Below, piece by piece: positions 42,896 through 53,699 of a DNA stretch of 64,000 bases. The translations under genes were made by a program, and so were the position numbers. Under the pieces are notes generated by a model. That model ran no database searches, was not told the origin of the DNA, and saw nothing but the letters and a program-made list of their open reading frames with translations. Location: NCBI GenBank assembly GCA_023053685.1, contig JALIGW010000002.1, positions 248,597,856 to 248,661,855 of the forward strand, read 5' to 3'. Every line of letters starts with the position of its first letter. Within the stretch, counting starts at the first letter, position 1. Source of the stretch: Diadophis punctatus similis (taxonomy: Eukaryota; Chordata; Lepidosauria; Squamata; Dipsadidae).

Positions 42896-43250
42896 AGAAA
42901 GTCAGCAACCCCCCCCCCCCCCAAGAATGAAATATTTTCAGGAATATTAAAAAGACAGAATATTATATTTCCCCAAAGGGAGAAATGCAAAATGTTTTTT
43001 TTTTGAGGCAGAAAGCAGCCCCCCCTTTTCTTAATAGCCCACGGCAGATATCAGCACTTAAGAGATAAAAAGCTTATTGAAAGAAGCCCAGTATCTAGAT
43101 AGCTCTATTCATAGGTAAAGCAAATACTGCAGGCAGAAATCCATTCAAGACAGAATATTTTGAAACTCCCTGCAGGAAGGACGGAACAAAGGCAGGATGG
43201 TAGGATTAGCCATCACCCAAGATCCAAAACAGGACCTGGATATTTCTTCC
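42896..43250. mobile_element. LTR-like insertion in unit C
   Basis: Starts TGTAGAAAGTCAGCAACC, as at 25542, and breaks a CR1 phrase that is intact in unit B (CCTACAATCGTTCATTGTAT). Contains a poly-C run. Boundaries approximate. Confidence 0.45.
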
Positions 43251-43855
43251 AACATGTTCATTTTATGTTTTACCTTGCAGTCCCCTAAATATCTTTGTTC
43301 TTCTCTGCGCTCTTCCTAGAGTCTGAACACCTTTTTTGGATTCTGGTGACCAAAACTGGACGCAGTATTCAGAGTGTAGTCTTACCAATACAGTATAACA
43401 CAGTACTAATACTTCATGTGATCTTGACACTATCCGTCTGGTGCTGCACACTAGGACTGCATTGACTTTTTTTGGCAGTTACAGCACACTGCTATCTCAT
43501 ATGTGATTGTTTCTAGGTCCCTCTCACAATTACTGCTCTTGAGCCAGGTACAACCTCTTCTATAGATGTGCATTCAGCTTTTCTTGCCTAAGTGTTAAGA
43601 CCTTATTTTTCTTACCACTGAATTGCATTTTGCTGGAATGGGCCCAGCGCTCGCATGTGTCAAGATCCTTCTGGATCTTGGGCTTATCTTCTAAAGTGTT
43701 GGCTATTCCCCCCCAACTGGGTGTCATCTGCAAATTTGATGAGTTCCCTTTTAATCTCTTCATCTAAGTCATGTATGAACAAACTATATATACTAGATGT
43801 GGTATACAAGCTGTTGTCCCAAAGATCCTTTTCAAAATGCAACTGATGAGGTGCC
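43251..43855 (-). mobile_element. CR1 fragment, unit C
   Basis: Same CR1 part as 20757-21430, without the small inverted-repeat element (empty site at 43691-43700). The reverse strand reads NSSNLQMTPS and upstream GKKNKVLTL. Confidence 0.85.
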
Positions 43856-43968
43856 AGTGGTCTTTTGTCAGCTGGACAGATCTATGGCAGGGGGGATTCC
43901 AGTGAGAGTTGTCACCAAGCTGGTAGAAGTATAGATCAGGGCAAACACAGAGACTCAGTTTCATAGTA

Positions 43969-44475
43969 GTGCTGGGTGTGGAAAGACCCCTGGTGCTAGG
44001 ATTAGCATGGCTACGGAAATGGAACCCCTATGTGAAGTGGAGGAGGCGGCTGCTTAAAATCCAGAGGACTAAAGCAAAAGGAGAGCAGGGAAGGGACCCA
44101 GGGGCCCCAAAGCCGAGGCAGGAGGTGGGGGCAGTAATGCAAGAGCGAAAGGAGGCTGACCCTCACATTCCATAGGAGTACTGGGACTTGCAGGACGTGT
44201 TTAGCGAGACGGATTCAGATGAGCTCCCACTGGCCAACTGACTGCTTCATAATACTCCTGCTAGGTGCTAAACTGCCTAAACCCAAACTTTATTCAATGA
44301 CTGAGGGTGAAAGTTTGTTCTCCAAACTTGTGGGTTGGTTTGTGAACATTTTGTTACCAGGCTAGGTAACATCTTCAGCGGAGTTTAGGCCAGGGGATCT
44401 CTTCAATGACACCTAAGGAATTCTAGGACTTAATGGGCTTTGAAAGACAAAAATTAAAAAAAGAGGATTCATCTA
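43969..44475 (+). pseudogene. Ty3/gypsy protease-RT junction relic
   Basis: The frame at 43969-44175 gives VERPLVLGLAWLRKWNPYVK, then EVGAVMQERKEADPHIP-stop, followed in frame by EYWDLQDVFSETDSDELPLA, the usual start of gypsy RT. Decayed after about 44300. Same family as 5142-5740. Confidence 0.78.
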
Positions 44476-44849
44476 ATTGGTCATTTGAAGTGGATGCCAT
44501 TTCCTGGAAGCATCACTGGGGAGGGGGGGGGGGGAATAATTGTCTTCATATCCAGCTGGTGGATTACCCAGGAGGATGTGAAGGATCCTGGTGAGAAAAA
44601 AAAAACATTTCTGCTCTGAGAGTTCCCCTTTCTCTTGGTACTTGTCCAGTTCTCATGCGCCCCAGGGATACATGGCCTCAGATAGCCACTGTTGCACTTA
44701 ACAACTTGCACATTCATTTGATGGCTTCATCAGGGAGAGAAGAGGGTGATGGTAGTTCAGCAAGGTAATCTCACTTAACCACTATTACAACATGAAACCA
44801 AAATTGGCAGGCCCCGTTATAGTTGTATCTCGAGGAGTACTTGTATGGT
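44476..44849. other. Left flank of unit D
   Basis: From about 44650 it matches 12646-12660 and 13209-13380 (CCACTGTTGCACTTAACAAC, GATGGCTTCATCAGGGAGAG). 44476-44640 has a poly-G tract and no recognised content. Confidence 0.6.
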
Positions 44850-44857
44850 GGCTAGGG

Positions 44858-45715
44858 GCCACTTGGGCCCATTTCCCAGAGAGAACAAAATACCCAGAGC
44901 CACAAAACTTGGGTGGGCGTGGGCAATTTGATGTCACTCACTCCCACCCAGTCACATGACTCCCCAGCCACGCCTACCCAGGTTTTGTGGCTCCGTGTTT
45001 TCTATGGGAAATAGGTAACTCCCTCTATGTCTCTCTCCCTCCCTCTCTCCCATCTTTATCCCTGTCTATCTCTCTCTCTCTCTGAGTGAGCGTGTGTGTG
45101 TGTCACTCTCTCTCTCTCCCTACCTCTGTGTCTCTTCTCACTCTCAGAAAGCCCTGCAGCTCTGTGTGTGCTCTTTCGGGCTTTTTGCCAGCTGTTTTTC
45201 TTTCTTCCTTTTTGAAAGCTGGGCTGGCAGAACAATGAGGGCAACCTGCGGCAGAGACTTCCCTCCTCCTCCCGCAACCCCCGGCCGACTGTGGCGGGGC
45301 CGGGAGGGTGCGCATGAGAGGAGGAGGAGGTGGAGGACGAGGAAAGCCTCTGCCACACATTCCTCCACAAGCCCAGCTTTCCAAAAGGAAGAAAGAAAAA
45401 CAGCTGGCGAAAAGCCCCAGGGCTGCAGGGCTTTCCGAGAATGAGACACAGAGGCAGGGAGAGAGGGAGAGAGAGGGAGGGAGGGAGAGAGAGAGAGAGA
45501 AAGAGAGAGAGAGAAAGGCCAGGCTTGGGGATGGCCCCCACCCTGCAAGATCCGCCCCCACCGTTCTCTCCCAGCAGTCTTTGCTGGTGGCAACAGCAAA
45601 TGTCCCGCACTAAAGCTTCAACCATGCCACTGCCGCGACAGGGTGACACAGGGAGCCACGGCAGAGGGCCCAAAGAGCTGCACGCAGCTCCGGAGTCACA
45701 GGTTGCCGACCCCTG
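44858..45715. mobile_element. Insertion with 8-bp target copies, hAT-like right end
   Basis: 858 bp flanked by GGCTAGGG at 44850-44857 and 45716-45723. The uninterrupted relative is at about 13384-13402. The right end GTTGCCGACCCCTG is hAT-like; the left end does not mirror it. The interior holds CT/GA simple repeats and a large foldback (45100-45490). The frames seen are composition artefacts. Confidence 0.78.
45100..45490. repeat. Imperfect long inverted repeat
   Basis: CCTCTGTGTCTCTTCTCACT ... GCCAGCTGTTTTTCTTTCTT ... AAAGCTGGGCTG (left) pairs with CAAGCCCAGCTTTCC ... AAGAAAGAAAAACAGCTGGC ... GAATGAGACACAGAGG (right), about 100-bp arms around a GC-rich centre. Confidence 0.82.
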
Positions 45716-46174
45716 GGCTAGGGAATTATAGCACACATAATCTGGAGGACAACAAGGTAGAAGACGGAAACACCACATGGTGGAATTCCACAATCAATAT
45801 ACAAAAACCACCACCCAAAAACCTTTTTGAGGAATTTCACAATTTCTGAACAGCTTTTGTCAAACAAGAGTTTCCACATTTTTCTCTCCACCTACAGGTT
45901 TAATCAAGAGATGTGTTGACTAAAAAGAATCAGGCCAGAATTCAAAGAGTCATTTTCTCACCTAAACTATCAATGGGAGATGAGGAATGAAATTCAAGCC
46001 TTCTCTAAACTCATCAACTTTTGCCTCATGTGGACTTCTTTGTATACAATAAGGAATGATTTACACCTGAAGTACCGTCCACAAACTGGACATTTGAAAG
46101 GTCTCTCCCATGTGAGTCCTCTGGTGTTTCACCAGGTTTGAAATGAAACGGAAGCATTTGCCATAAACAGGAGA

Positions 46175-47629
46175 CTAATACGGTTTCTCTCCTGTGTGAG
46201 TCTTCTGGTGTGTCACCAGGCTGGAATTCTGATTGAAACTTTTCCCAAAATCAGGACATTCAAAGTGTTTCTCTCCTGTGTGAGTCCTCTGGTGTATCAC
46301 CATGTTGGAATTCTGACTGAAACGTTTGCCACAAACAGGACACTCATACGGTTTCTCTCCTGTGTGAGTCCTCTGGTGTGTCACCAGGCTGGAAGTATGA
46401 CTGAAACCTTTCCCACAGACAGGACATTCAAAAGGTTTATATCCTGTGTGTATCCTCTGGTGCCTAGTAAGCTGGTATTTTCTAATGAAACTTTTCCCAC
46501 AATCAGGACATTCAAAGTGTTTCCCTCCTGTGTGAGTCCTCAGGTGTACCTCCAGGTTGGAATTCTGACTGAAACGTTTTTCACAATAAGGACATTCAAA
46601 GTGTTTCTCTGCTGTGTGAATTCTCTTGTGTGTCACCAGGCTGGAATTGTGACTGAAACGTTTTTCACAATCTGGACATTGAAAGGGTTTCTCTCCTGTG
46701 TGTGTCCTCTGATGTATCACGAGGTAGTAATTTTTAATGAAACGTTTTCCACAAACCGGACATTCAAATGGTTTCTCTCCTGTGTGAATCCTCTGGTGTA
46801 TCACCAGGCGGAAATTGTGACTAAACGTTTTCCCACAGAAAGGGCATTCAAAGGGTTTGTCTCCTGTGTGTGTCCTCTGGTGACTCGTGAGCTGGAATTT
46901 TTTAATGAAACTTTTACTACAATATTGGCACTGATATAATTTCTCTCCTGTATGAATCCTCTTGTGTTTCACCAGGTTGGAATTGTCACTGAAACTTTTC
47001 TCACAAACTGGACAATCATATGGTTTCTCTCCTATGTGAGTCCTCTGGTGTACCACCAGCTGGGAATTTTGTCTGAAACTTTTCCCACAAAGAGCACATT
47101 CAAATGGTTTCTCTCCTGTGTGAGTTCTCTGGTGTATCACCAGCTGATAATTCTGACTGAAACCTTTCCTACAAAGAGCACATTCAAATGGTTTCTCTCC
47201 TGTGTGAGTCCTCTGGTGACTCATGAGCTGGTATTTTATAGTGAAACACTTCCCACAATCAGAACATTGAAAGGGCTTGTATCCTGTGTGAGTCCTCTGG
47301 TGTTTTACCAGGTTGGAATTCTGACAGAAACTCTTCCCACAATCAGGACATTCAAAGGGTCTGTCTCCCGTGTGAGTCCTCTGGTGTTTTACCAGGTTGG
47401 AATTCAAACTGAAACATTTCCCACAATCAGGACATTCAAATGGTTTCTCGCCTGTGTGAGTCCTCTGGTGTACCACAAGGTGGGAATTTTGGCTGAAACT
47501 ATTCCCGCAATCAGGACATTCAAAGGGTTTCTCCCCTGTGTGAGTCCTCTGGTGTATCACCAACTTGGAATTCCCACTGAAACATTTCCCACAATCAGGA
47601 CACTCATGTGATTTCTTTTCTGTGTGCAT
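46175..47629 (-). CDS. C2H2 zinc-finger array protein, copy D (17 fingers)
   Basis: 484 residues and 17 C2H2 fingers with HTGEKP linkers. Finger 17 has its second Cys changed to Phe (CPDFGK). Start ATG 47627-47629 (MHTEKKSHECPDC) lies two codons after the shared TAG (47633-47635). The end is the TAG shared with B and C, after GEKPY (46172-46174). Most fingers pair one to one with copy A (for example DNSNLVKH, KKFQLTSH, KNYYLV-H, NSNLEVHL), which supports an A-D sister relation. The predicted role is DNA binding in the nucleus; targets cannot be read by eye. An upstream exon with a KRAB-like domain is not in view. Confidence 0.72.
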   Translation of the reverse strand: MHTEKKSHECPDCGKCFSGNSKLVIHQRTHTGEKPFECPDCGNSFSQNSHLVVHQRTHTGEKPFECPDCGKCFSLNSNLVKHQRTHTGDRPFECPDCGKSFCQNSNLVKHQRTHTGYKPFQCSDCGKCFTIKYQLMSHQRTHTGEKPFECALCRKGFSQNYQLVIHQRTHTGEKPFECALCGKSFRQNSQLVVHQRTHIGEKPYDCPVCEKSFSDNSNLVKHKRIHTGEKLYQCQYCSKSFIKKFQLTSHQRTHTGDKPFECPFCGKTFSHNFRLVIHQRIHTGEKPFECPVCGKRFIKNYYLVIHQRTHTGEKPFQCPDCEKRFSHNSSLVTHKRIHTAEKHFECPYCEKRFSQNSNLEVHLRTHTGGKHFECPDCGKSFIRKYQLTRHQRIHTGYKPFECPVCGKGFSHTSSLVTHQRTHTGEKPYECPVCGKRFSQNSNMVIHQRTHTGEKHFECPDFGKSFNQNSSLVTHQKTHTGEKPY

Positions 47630-47790
47630 CTTCTAGCGCATCACCAGACCGGAGTCCTGACTGAAACGTTTCCCACAATCAGAGCATTCAAAGGGTTTCT
47701 CCCTGGTGCGAGTTCTCTAATGTATCACCAAGTTGCCATGCTCAGTACATTGGGAGGCCTTATAGGCCTTCTCTCCTCTGTCATAACCAT
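47630..47790 (-). pseudogene. Decayed upstream fingers of copy D
   Basis: CTEHGNLVIH-stop-RTRT, then FECSDCGKRFSQDSGLVMR-stop-KMHT, stops as in the other copies. Confidence 0.78.
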
Positions 47791-47799
47791 CATAAATGT

Positions 47800-47960
47800 G
47801 AATTAGCAGCCAACCATCCAAATATAAATCACATGACCATGTGGCTGCTGCAATAGTCATAAGTGTGAAAAATGGTCATAAGTCACTTTTTTCAGTGCCG
47901 TTTTAAGTTTGAACAGTCCTAAATGATCTCTTGTAAGTTGAGGACTACCTGTAATGTATC
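47800..47960. mobile_element. Miniature element inside the finger exon, copy D
   Basis: CACATGACCATGTGGCTGC to TTGTAAGTTGAGGACTACCT, same place as in A-C. Confidence 0.7.
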
Positions 47961-47974
47961 CTTGAGTTCCGCAT

Positions 47975-48146
47975 ACTCTATTTTTTCCAGTTCAAAATCT
48001 CTTCTTGATCATCTGCTGGGGAAGGAGAAAAATTTTTGGGTTTTCTGAAGGAAATGGAAAATATTTTGATTTCTGGCTTGATTTGCTTTCCTTTTTAACG
48101 TTGCTTGTTATTCTCAGTTGTCTGCTCTTATTGGCATTCTCTTTGC
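47975..48146 (-). other. 5' part of finger exon, copy D
   Basis: Minus-strand GACTCTTACAG precedes GCAAAGAGAATGCC at 48146. This copy keeps the longest frame after the acceptor (KENANKSRQLRITSNVKKES and on for about 50 codons) before a stop. Confidence 0.52.
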
Positions 48147-48344
48147 CTGTAAGAGTCAAAGAAAAAAATGTAACAATGTAAATTGTTTATAAAATGGTTG
48201 CAGATGATGTGAAAAAGGAAAAAGAAAATATATACATTAAAGGTAAAATGCAAACATGCCACAATGGTAAAATAACCTCTTACATTAATTATGATTTATT
48301 TGACACATTGAAGATTGCAATACTCTTGTTGACTTTGGTCAATC

Positions 48345-49500
48345 ACAAATTCTTTGTACAGCAATCTCTGTAATTAAGATCAATACAACATGTAATATAC
48401 AATAATAGAGTTGGAAGGGACCTTGAAGGTCTTATAGTCCAACCCTCTGCTCAAGAGATACTTATATCATTTCAGACAAATGGCCATCAAATCTCTTTTT
48501 GAAAGCCTCCAATAATGGAGCACCGGGTTCCTACCGGTGCTGTGCGGGACGCCGCACCGGTAGGAGCCCAGCGATGACATCATTTTTAGGCAATTTTTTA
48601 CAGCTTCTCCGCATCCTGAGCTGCCGGAAAAAAGCCCTTTCACCCGCCCTTGTTTCAATACCGACCTTTATTCTTCCTCCGAAGCACAGCTGAGAAGCTC
48701 CTCAGCTGTGTTTCGGCTTGTAATGTCGTCCTAAGCATGCGCGGAAGTGAAATCGCCCAATGGAACGCGAGTTCACTTCTGCGTATGCTCACGATGCGCA
48801 CTGGTAGCAAAAATAACCCTCTGCTGTGGAGCACCCAAAACTTCTGAAGGCAAACTATTCCATTGGTTGTTTGCTGTAATCGTTAGGAATTTTCTTTTTA
48901 GTTTTAAGTTGCTTCTCTCCTTGCTAAATTTCCATCCATTGTTTCTTTTGGTACTTTGGAAAATAGTTTGACTTGTCTTTCTCTTGGTAGGAGCCCTTCA
49001 AATATTGGAACACTGCTATCATCTCTCCGCTAATCCTTCTCATTAGACTAGACATACCGAATTCCTGTAACCATTCTTTGGTTATAGACCCCTAATTACC
49101 AAAGATACATTTTCTGTTTCAGACTTTACCAATACTTGTGATATTCCATTTAAACAACAGCGGCTGGAAATCTCTAAGTTTATATTGCAAAGGAAAAAAA
49201 AACCAAGAATTAAATATAAATTATTGCAAGATGCTAAGGAAAGAGGAGGCTTGGGTTTATAAGATTTGAAATTGTACTTTGATGTTTGTTGTTTTGTCTG
49301 GTAAAAAGAGTGGGTGACTCTCCAAATAAAGGGTTACTTGAGCTAGAGGGACATGAATTAAGATTTTGATGGCATGAACATTATGGTATGATATGGCTAG
49401 GGAATGATATAAAGGCAATGAATTTTGGAAATATAGAGAGCTTTTTATCATTTATAGCAATAGCACTTAGACTTATATACCACTTTTATTGTGCCATAGT
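48345..49500. mobile_element. L1/CR1 debris, unit D
   Basis: CR1 minus strand at 48410-48524 and 48836-49120, L1 plus strand at 49130-49500 (frame pieces as at 18118-18420). The uninterrupted TA of the unit A insertion is at 48925-48926. Confidence 0.78.
48525..48827. mobile_element. Insertion with 8-bp target copies (ACCGGTAGGA family)
   Basis: 303 bp flanked by GGAGCACC at 48517-48524 and 48828-48835, inside CR1. Contains CCTACCGGTGC and GCACCGGTAGGAGCCCAGCG, words shared with 51993-52631. Terminal repeats are weak. Confidence 0.8.
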
Positions 49501-49502
49501 AA

Positions 49503-50110
49503 CTTTGAAGGCCAACGCAGTCATGAGCTGCATAAATAGAGGGATACAATCAAGGACCAGAGGGGTACTTGTACCACTCTATAAAGCCTTGGTCAGACCA
49601 CACCTAGAGTACTGCATCCAGTTTTGGTCACCACACTACAAAAAAGACATTGAAACTCTAGAGAAAGTGCAGAAGAGAGCAACCAGGATGATAAAGGATC
49701 TGGAAAATAAAACATACGAAGAGCGGTTGCAGGAACTGAGCTTGGCCAGTCTAGCGAAGAGAAGGACCAGGGGTGACATGATAGCAGTGTTCCAGTACTT
49801 GAGGGGATGCCACAGAGAGGAGGGGATCAGGCTGTTCTCTATGGCACCAGAAAGCCAAACAAGGAATAACGGATGGAAGCTGACCAAGGAGAGATTCAAC
49901 CTGGAAGTGAGGAGAAACTTTCTGACGGTGAGAGCGATTAACCAGTGGAACAGCTTGCCAGCAGGTCGTGAGAGCCCCAACACTTGCGACCTTCAAGGAG
50001 AGACTGGACTGCCATCTGTCTCAAATGGTGTAGGAACTCCTGCTTGAGCAGGGGGTTGGACTAGATGACCTACAAGGTCCCTTCCAACTCTAATAATAAA
50101 TCTAAATCTA
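49503..50110 (+). mobile_element. CR1 3' end, best preserved copy
   Basis: An open frame reads NAVMSCINRGIQSRTRGVLV, then PLYKALVRPHLEYCIQFWSP, KDIETLEKVQKRATRMIKDL and RTRGDMIAVFQYLRGCHREE, through to FLTVRAINQWNSLPA, then a frameshift. The 3' end CTTCCAACTCTAATAATAAA with a (TCTAAA)n tail is intact. Present only in unit D. Confidence 0.9.
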
Positions 50111-50459
50111 AATGGTAAGCGAGAACTGCCTATACAAATTGAACATCCCAAAAGCTCGATTGGACCTTTTTAGTTGAACCTGGTTAATATATGGATGGGG
50201 CACCAATAGGAAATACCATTCTTGTTGGCTAGACATGGAAGTAAAATCAAAAATCTCAGAAGACACAGCGGCAGATCAGTCCAATATTATTACTAAGAAA
50301 GCAGCAGGACCATAACAGAACAACACAGTTGAAAGGGATCTTGGAGATCTTCTATCTAATCCAATTCCTTGCTTGAGCAGGAGGCCCTGACAAAAATGAC
50401 AACTTTATCACCCAAAAGATAGAGGATGGAATTAGAGGGTCAGCTATACTGGACAATAC

Positions 50460-50880
50460 AAAGAGAGAAGACATGAAAAAGCAACAAACATATTTGGGGG
50501 TTTGAGGCTAAAACATACAAAGATGATTGCAGGAGTTGGATATATCTATATAGAAGGAGGAGGGGTGAAATGCTAGCAGTCTTCCAATATCTGAGGGGCT
50601 GCCACAAAGGAGAGGGGCTCAACCTCTTCTCCAGACCATCTGAAGGCAGAACAGGAAACAATGGATGGAAACGAATCAAGGAGAGAAGCAACCTAGAAAC
50701 GAGGAGACATTTCCTGACTGTGAGAACAATTAACCGGTTTTCCTGCAGAAGTTGTGGCTGCTCCATCACTGGAGGCTTTCAGGAAGACATTGGACAGCCA
50801 TGTGCCTGAAATGTATAAGGTCTCCTGCTGGAGCAAGGGGCTGGACTAGATGACCTCAAAGATCCCTTCCAACTGTTCTT
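50460..50880 (+). mobile_element. CR1 3' fragment, unit D
   Basis: LAVFQYLRGCHKGEGLNLFS, then NNGWKRIKERSNLETRRHFL. Counterpart of 19850-20215. Confidence 0.85.
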
Positions 50881-50975
50881 CCGCAATTCTAGTTGCTTCT
50901 CTGCTTCCACGCAGTGGAGGGAACCAAACAGCCTGATTTGCTCCCGGATTCTCCTCCGACCTGCCCTCAACTCAC

Positions 50976-51140
50976 CTCATCCAGCTGATGCTTCGATCCT
51001 TGGAAGAGGCGCGAGAGCCTCTCTGCACGCCACTCTCCTCCCGTCTTCCGTGAGTGTTCCGGAAGAGGAAGTTCTTGTGCTTCTCCTCTCCTTCACCCTT
51101 TCTAGCAATACAGTATTCGATGGTTTTAACTCCTTTAAGC
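50976..51140 (-). promoter_or_regulatory. Candidate first exon / promoter, unit D
   Basis: Donor ACTCAC (complement GTGAGT) at 50970-50975 after GCTGGATGAG. The CCGGAAGAGGAAGT pair is near 51059-51072. Confidence 0.52.
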
Positions 51141-51349
51141 TCATCCACAGAGGCCGCTGTTGTACTGTTGGCTTTCCAGGCACAGCTGCTGCCTATCTCA
51201 TAGGAGGCCGAAAAACAGGCTTGTCCATTCTCTACCGACGGCATTGGCCAAATCGTCTCACTGTTTACATGCTGTCATTTTCAGACTCCTAGCAACCTCT
51301 TTGCAGCTGAGCCAAGTGAAATAGTGGAATGTGTACATTTATTTGTTGT

Positions 51350-51984
51350 TGTTCTGTGCATTCTTTCTAGAGTCTGAACACCTTTTTTGTATCCTGGTGA
51401 CCAAAACGATGCAGTATCCAAAGTGTAGTCTTACCAATACAGTATAACACAGTACTAACACTTCATGTGATCTTGATACTATCTCTGTGATGCTGCAGAC
51501 TAGGACTGAACTGACTTTTTTGCCGGTTATATCACATTGCTTCTCTCATATGTGATTGTTTCTAGGTCCCTGTCACAATTACTGCTCTTGAGCCAGGTAC
51601 AATCTCTTCTATAGATGTGCATTTAGCTTTTCTTGCCTAAGTGTAAGACCTTTTCTCACCCCTGAATTGCATTGTAGTTGAAAGGGACCACTGACCACAT
51701 GTGTCAAGATCTTTCTATATGTTGGGTTTATCTTCTAAAGCACAAGTGTCAAACTCGATCATGTCACGTGATGTATCACGACATATCACATTTTTTGCCT
51801 TTGCTGAGCTGGGATAGGCGTGGCCTGCACGTGACATATCTGGCCCATGGGCTGCCAGTTTGACACCCCTATAAAAAGAGTTGGCTATTCCCCCCAACTG
51901 GGTGTCATCTGAAAATTTGATGAGTTCCCTTTCAATCTCTTCATCTAAGTCAAGTACGAACAAACTGAATATACTAGATGTAGC
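51350..51984 (-). mobile_element. CR1 fragment, unit D
   Basis: Counterpart of 20757-21430, with EIERELIKFSDDTQLGG on the reverse strand. Carries the same small element as unit A at 51741-51871 (CACAAGTGTCAAACT ... AGTTTGACACCCCTA). Confidence 0.85.
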
Positions 51985-51992
51985 ATTCAAGC

Positions 51993-52631
51993 CAGGGGCA
52001 GTTTCCTAATTTTTTACTACCACTCTGTGGGCGTGGCTTATTTTGTGGGTGTGGCTTGCCAGCCATGTGACCAGGTGGGCGTGGGCCTTGGGAGCTTGGC
52101 AGCGGCCAGAGAAGCAGAGGGGGCATTGCCCACCCGCAACGCAGCCCCCCACAGCGGGAGCAGCAAGACCGCAGCAGCGGTTCTTCTAGGAGGCTCCGTC
52201 CGGCCTGAATGCTTCTCCCCATTCAATGATCCTAGGCTCCTGCCGCCCATTCCCCCTCCCCTCAGCAGCTTGAGAAGCCTCGAATGTGCGAAAATGCCTG
52301 AGATCATCACCGCGCGTTCGTGGCTTCTCAGACTGCTGAAGGGAGGAGAATGGAGATAGCTCCTGCCGCCCGTTCTTTCAGCATCTCACACACTCCCTCA
52401 GCCATCCTCCCCTGCTTGGACTCACTGTGGGGTAGGAAGGCAGCGCATGCATAGTGCCTGAAGCTCGGTTTCTGGGCATGCGCAGAAGAAATTTTTTTAA
52501 AAAAATCAAAAACTTTTTTTTTAAATGGCGACGCCCAGGCACCGGCAACCGACCGCACCGGTACTGTGATGTCACCAGTGGGCCGCTACCGGTGCTATAG
52601 AGTGGACCGCACCGGTAGGAATCCACCACTG
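51993..52631. mobile_element. hAT-type element, 639 bp, perfect 8-bp target copies
   Basis: Flanked by ATTCAAGC at 51985-51992 and 52632-52639. Unit A has the uninterrupted site at 21390-21400 (CACTCAAGCTGCTG). The left end is CAGGGGCAGTTTCC and the right end GGAATCCACCACTG, related to 28485 and 35221. A GC-rich interior includes an inverted pair around GCTTCTCAGACTGCTGAAGG and CAGCAGCTTGAGAAGCC. Confidence 0.9.
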
Positions 52632-53699
52632 ATTCAAGCTACTGTCCCAAAGATGCTTTTCAAAACCCACGTTTTTTGCAAGAGCAGAGTTCCAAAATTA
52701 CCAACAAGTTGTCAACAGAAATCCTGAGGGCCGGGTGCTTCTCCCAAGGCTTATCTTTGTGAGACTCCAAACTATAAACAGTAGGGAGCTCCAGTGCAGA
52801 GTCAATTAGCAACCAAACAGAGGTGCCAACAGGAACAGAGATGAAAATAAGTAACTGTTGCTTGAAACCTCCCTTATGAATAAACAGGTAAATATGTTGC
52901 TGCCAATCAAACAAGAGGGAAACACTATACCTTGTGCCTTCCCCTTGATTTTCAAGATCCCTCTCCATTAAAAAATCTCTGAAAATTATTGCAAATGCTG
53001 ATACTGGTAGCAGTTAGAAAAGGAGGTTGCATGAAATTTCCTCACCTAGGCTGGCATTGTGATGTAGAGCTTTGTTGTGGTATCCAATGTCTCCTGTGCC
53101 TAATTTCATTTTCTCCTTGGGGAACATGTAACTATTGGTGGAAAGGAGGAATCAAGTTGTTTTTTGGGTGCAGCTTCATTTTAGAGATGAAAACCCTTAA
53201 AACCCTTAAAACAGGAGAAGGAAGGCAGGAAGCAGATCCTCCTACTCAGAACAAGGAATTCCCCATATTTTTGGGAGGAGAGCCCTGTGAGTCCACCCCC
53301 TTATTGGTGGAAAGGGGGAATCAAGTTGTTTTTCGGGTGCAGCTTCATTTTAGAGATGAAAACCCTTAAAACAGGAGAAGGGAGGCAGGAAGCGGATCCA
53401 CCTACTCAGAACAAGGGATTCTCCCTATTTTTGGGAGGAGAGCCCTGTGAGTCTATGAGAGCCCAAAACACGGATGAGTGAAAAGTGACTAACCCTAATC
53501 CTATGAGACTCCTCTTGACATAGTGCATAAGGTTAGAATATTGTATTCAGCAAAGCAAATCACAACATCTAATGCCAGGGTGAAGGACTGTGGGTGTTAT
53601 AGTCCATCTGTAGCACTTTCTCACTCATCTTCAATAGAGATGAATTCCTAATTTGCATTTAGAGGTGCAGATTAGCACATGCAACTATCTTTTTTTAAT

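Larger units (their letters stand above)
37380..44475 (-). repeat. Zinc-finger duplication unit C
   Basis: Same order as unit B. Its right end (43251-44475: CR1 then gypsy relic) matches the left edge of the window (1-345 and 5142-5480). Unit C has an LTR-like insertion (42896) and an L2-like insertion (40453) not seen in the others. Confidence 0.8.

Noticed and set aside
45056..45793. 245-codon minus frame and overlapping plus frames
   Set aside because: Driven by CT/GA simple repeats and a foldback inside a dated transposon insertion.
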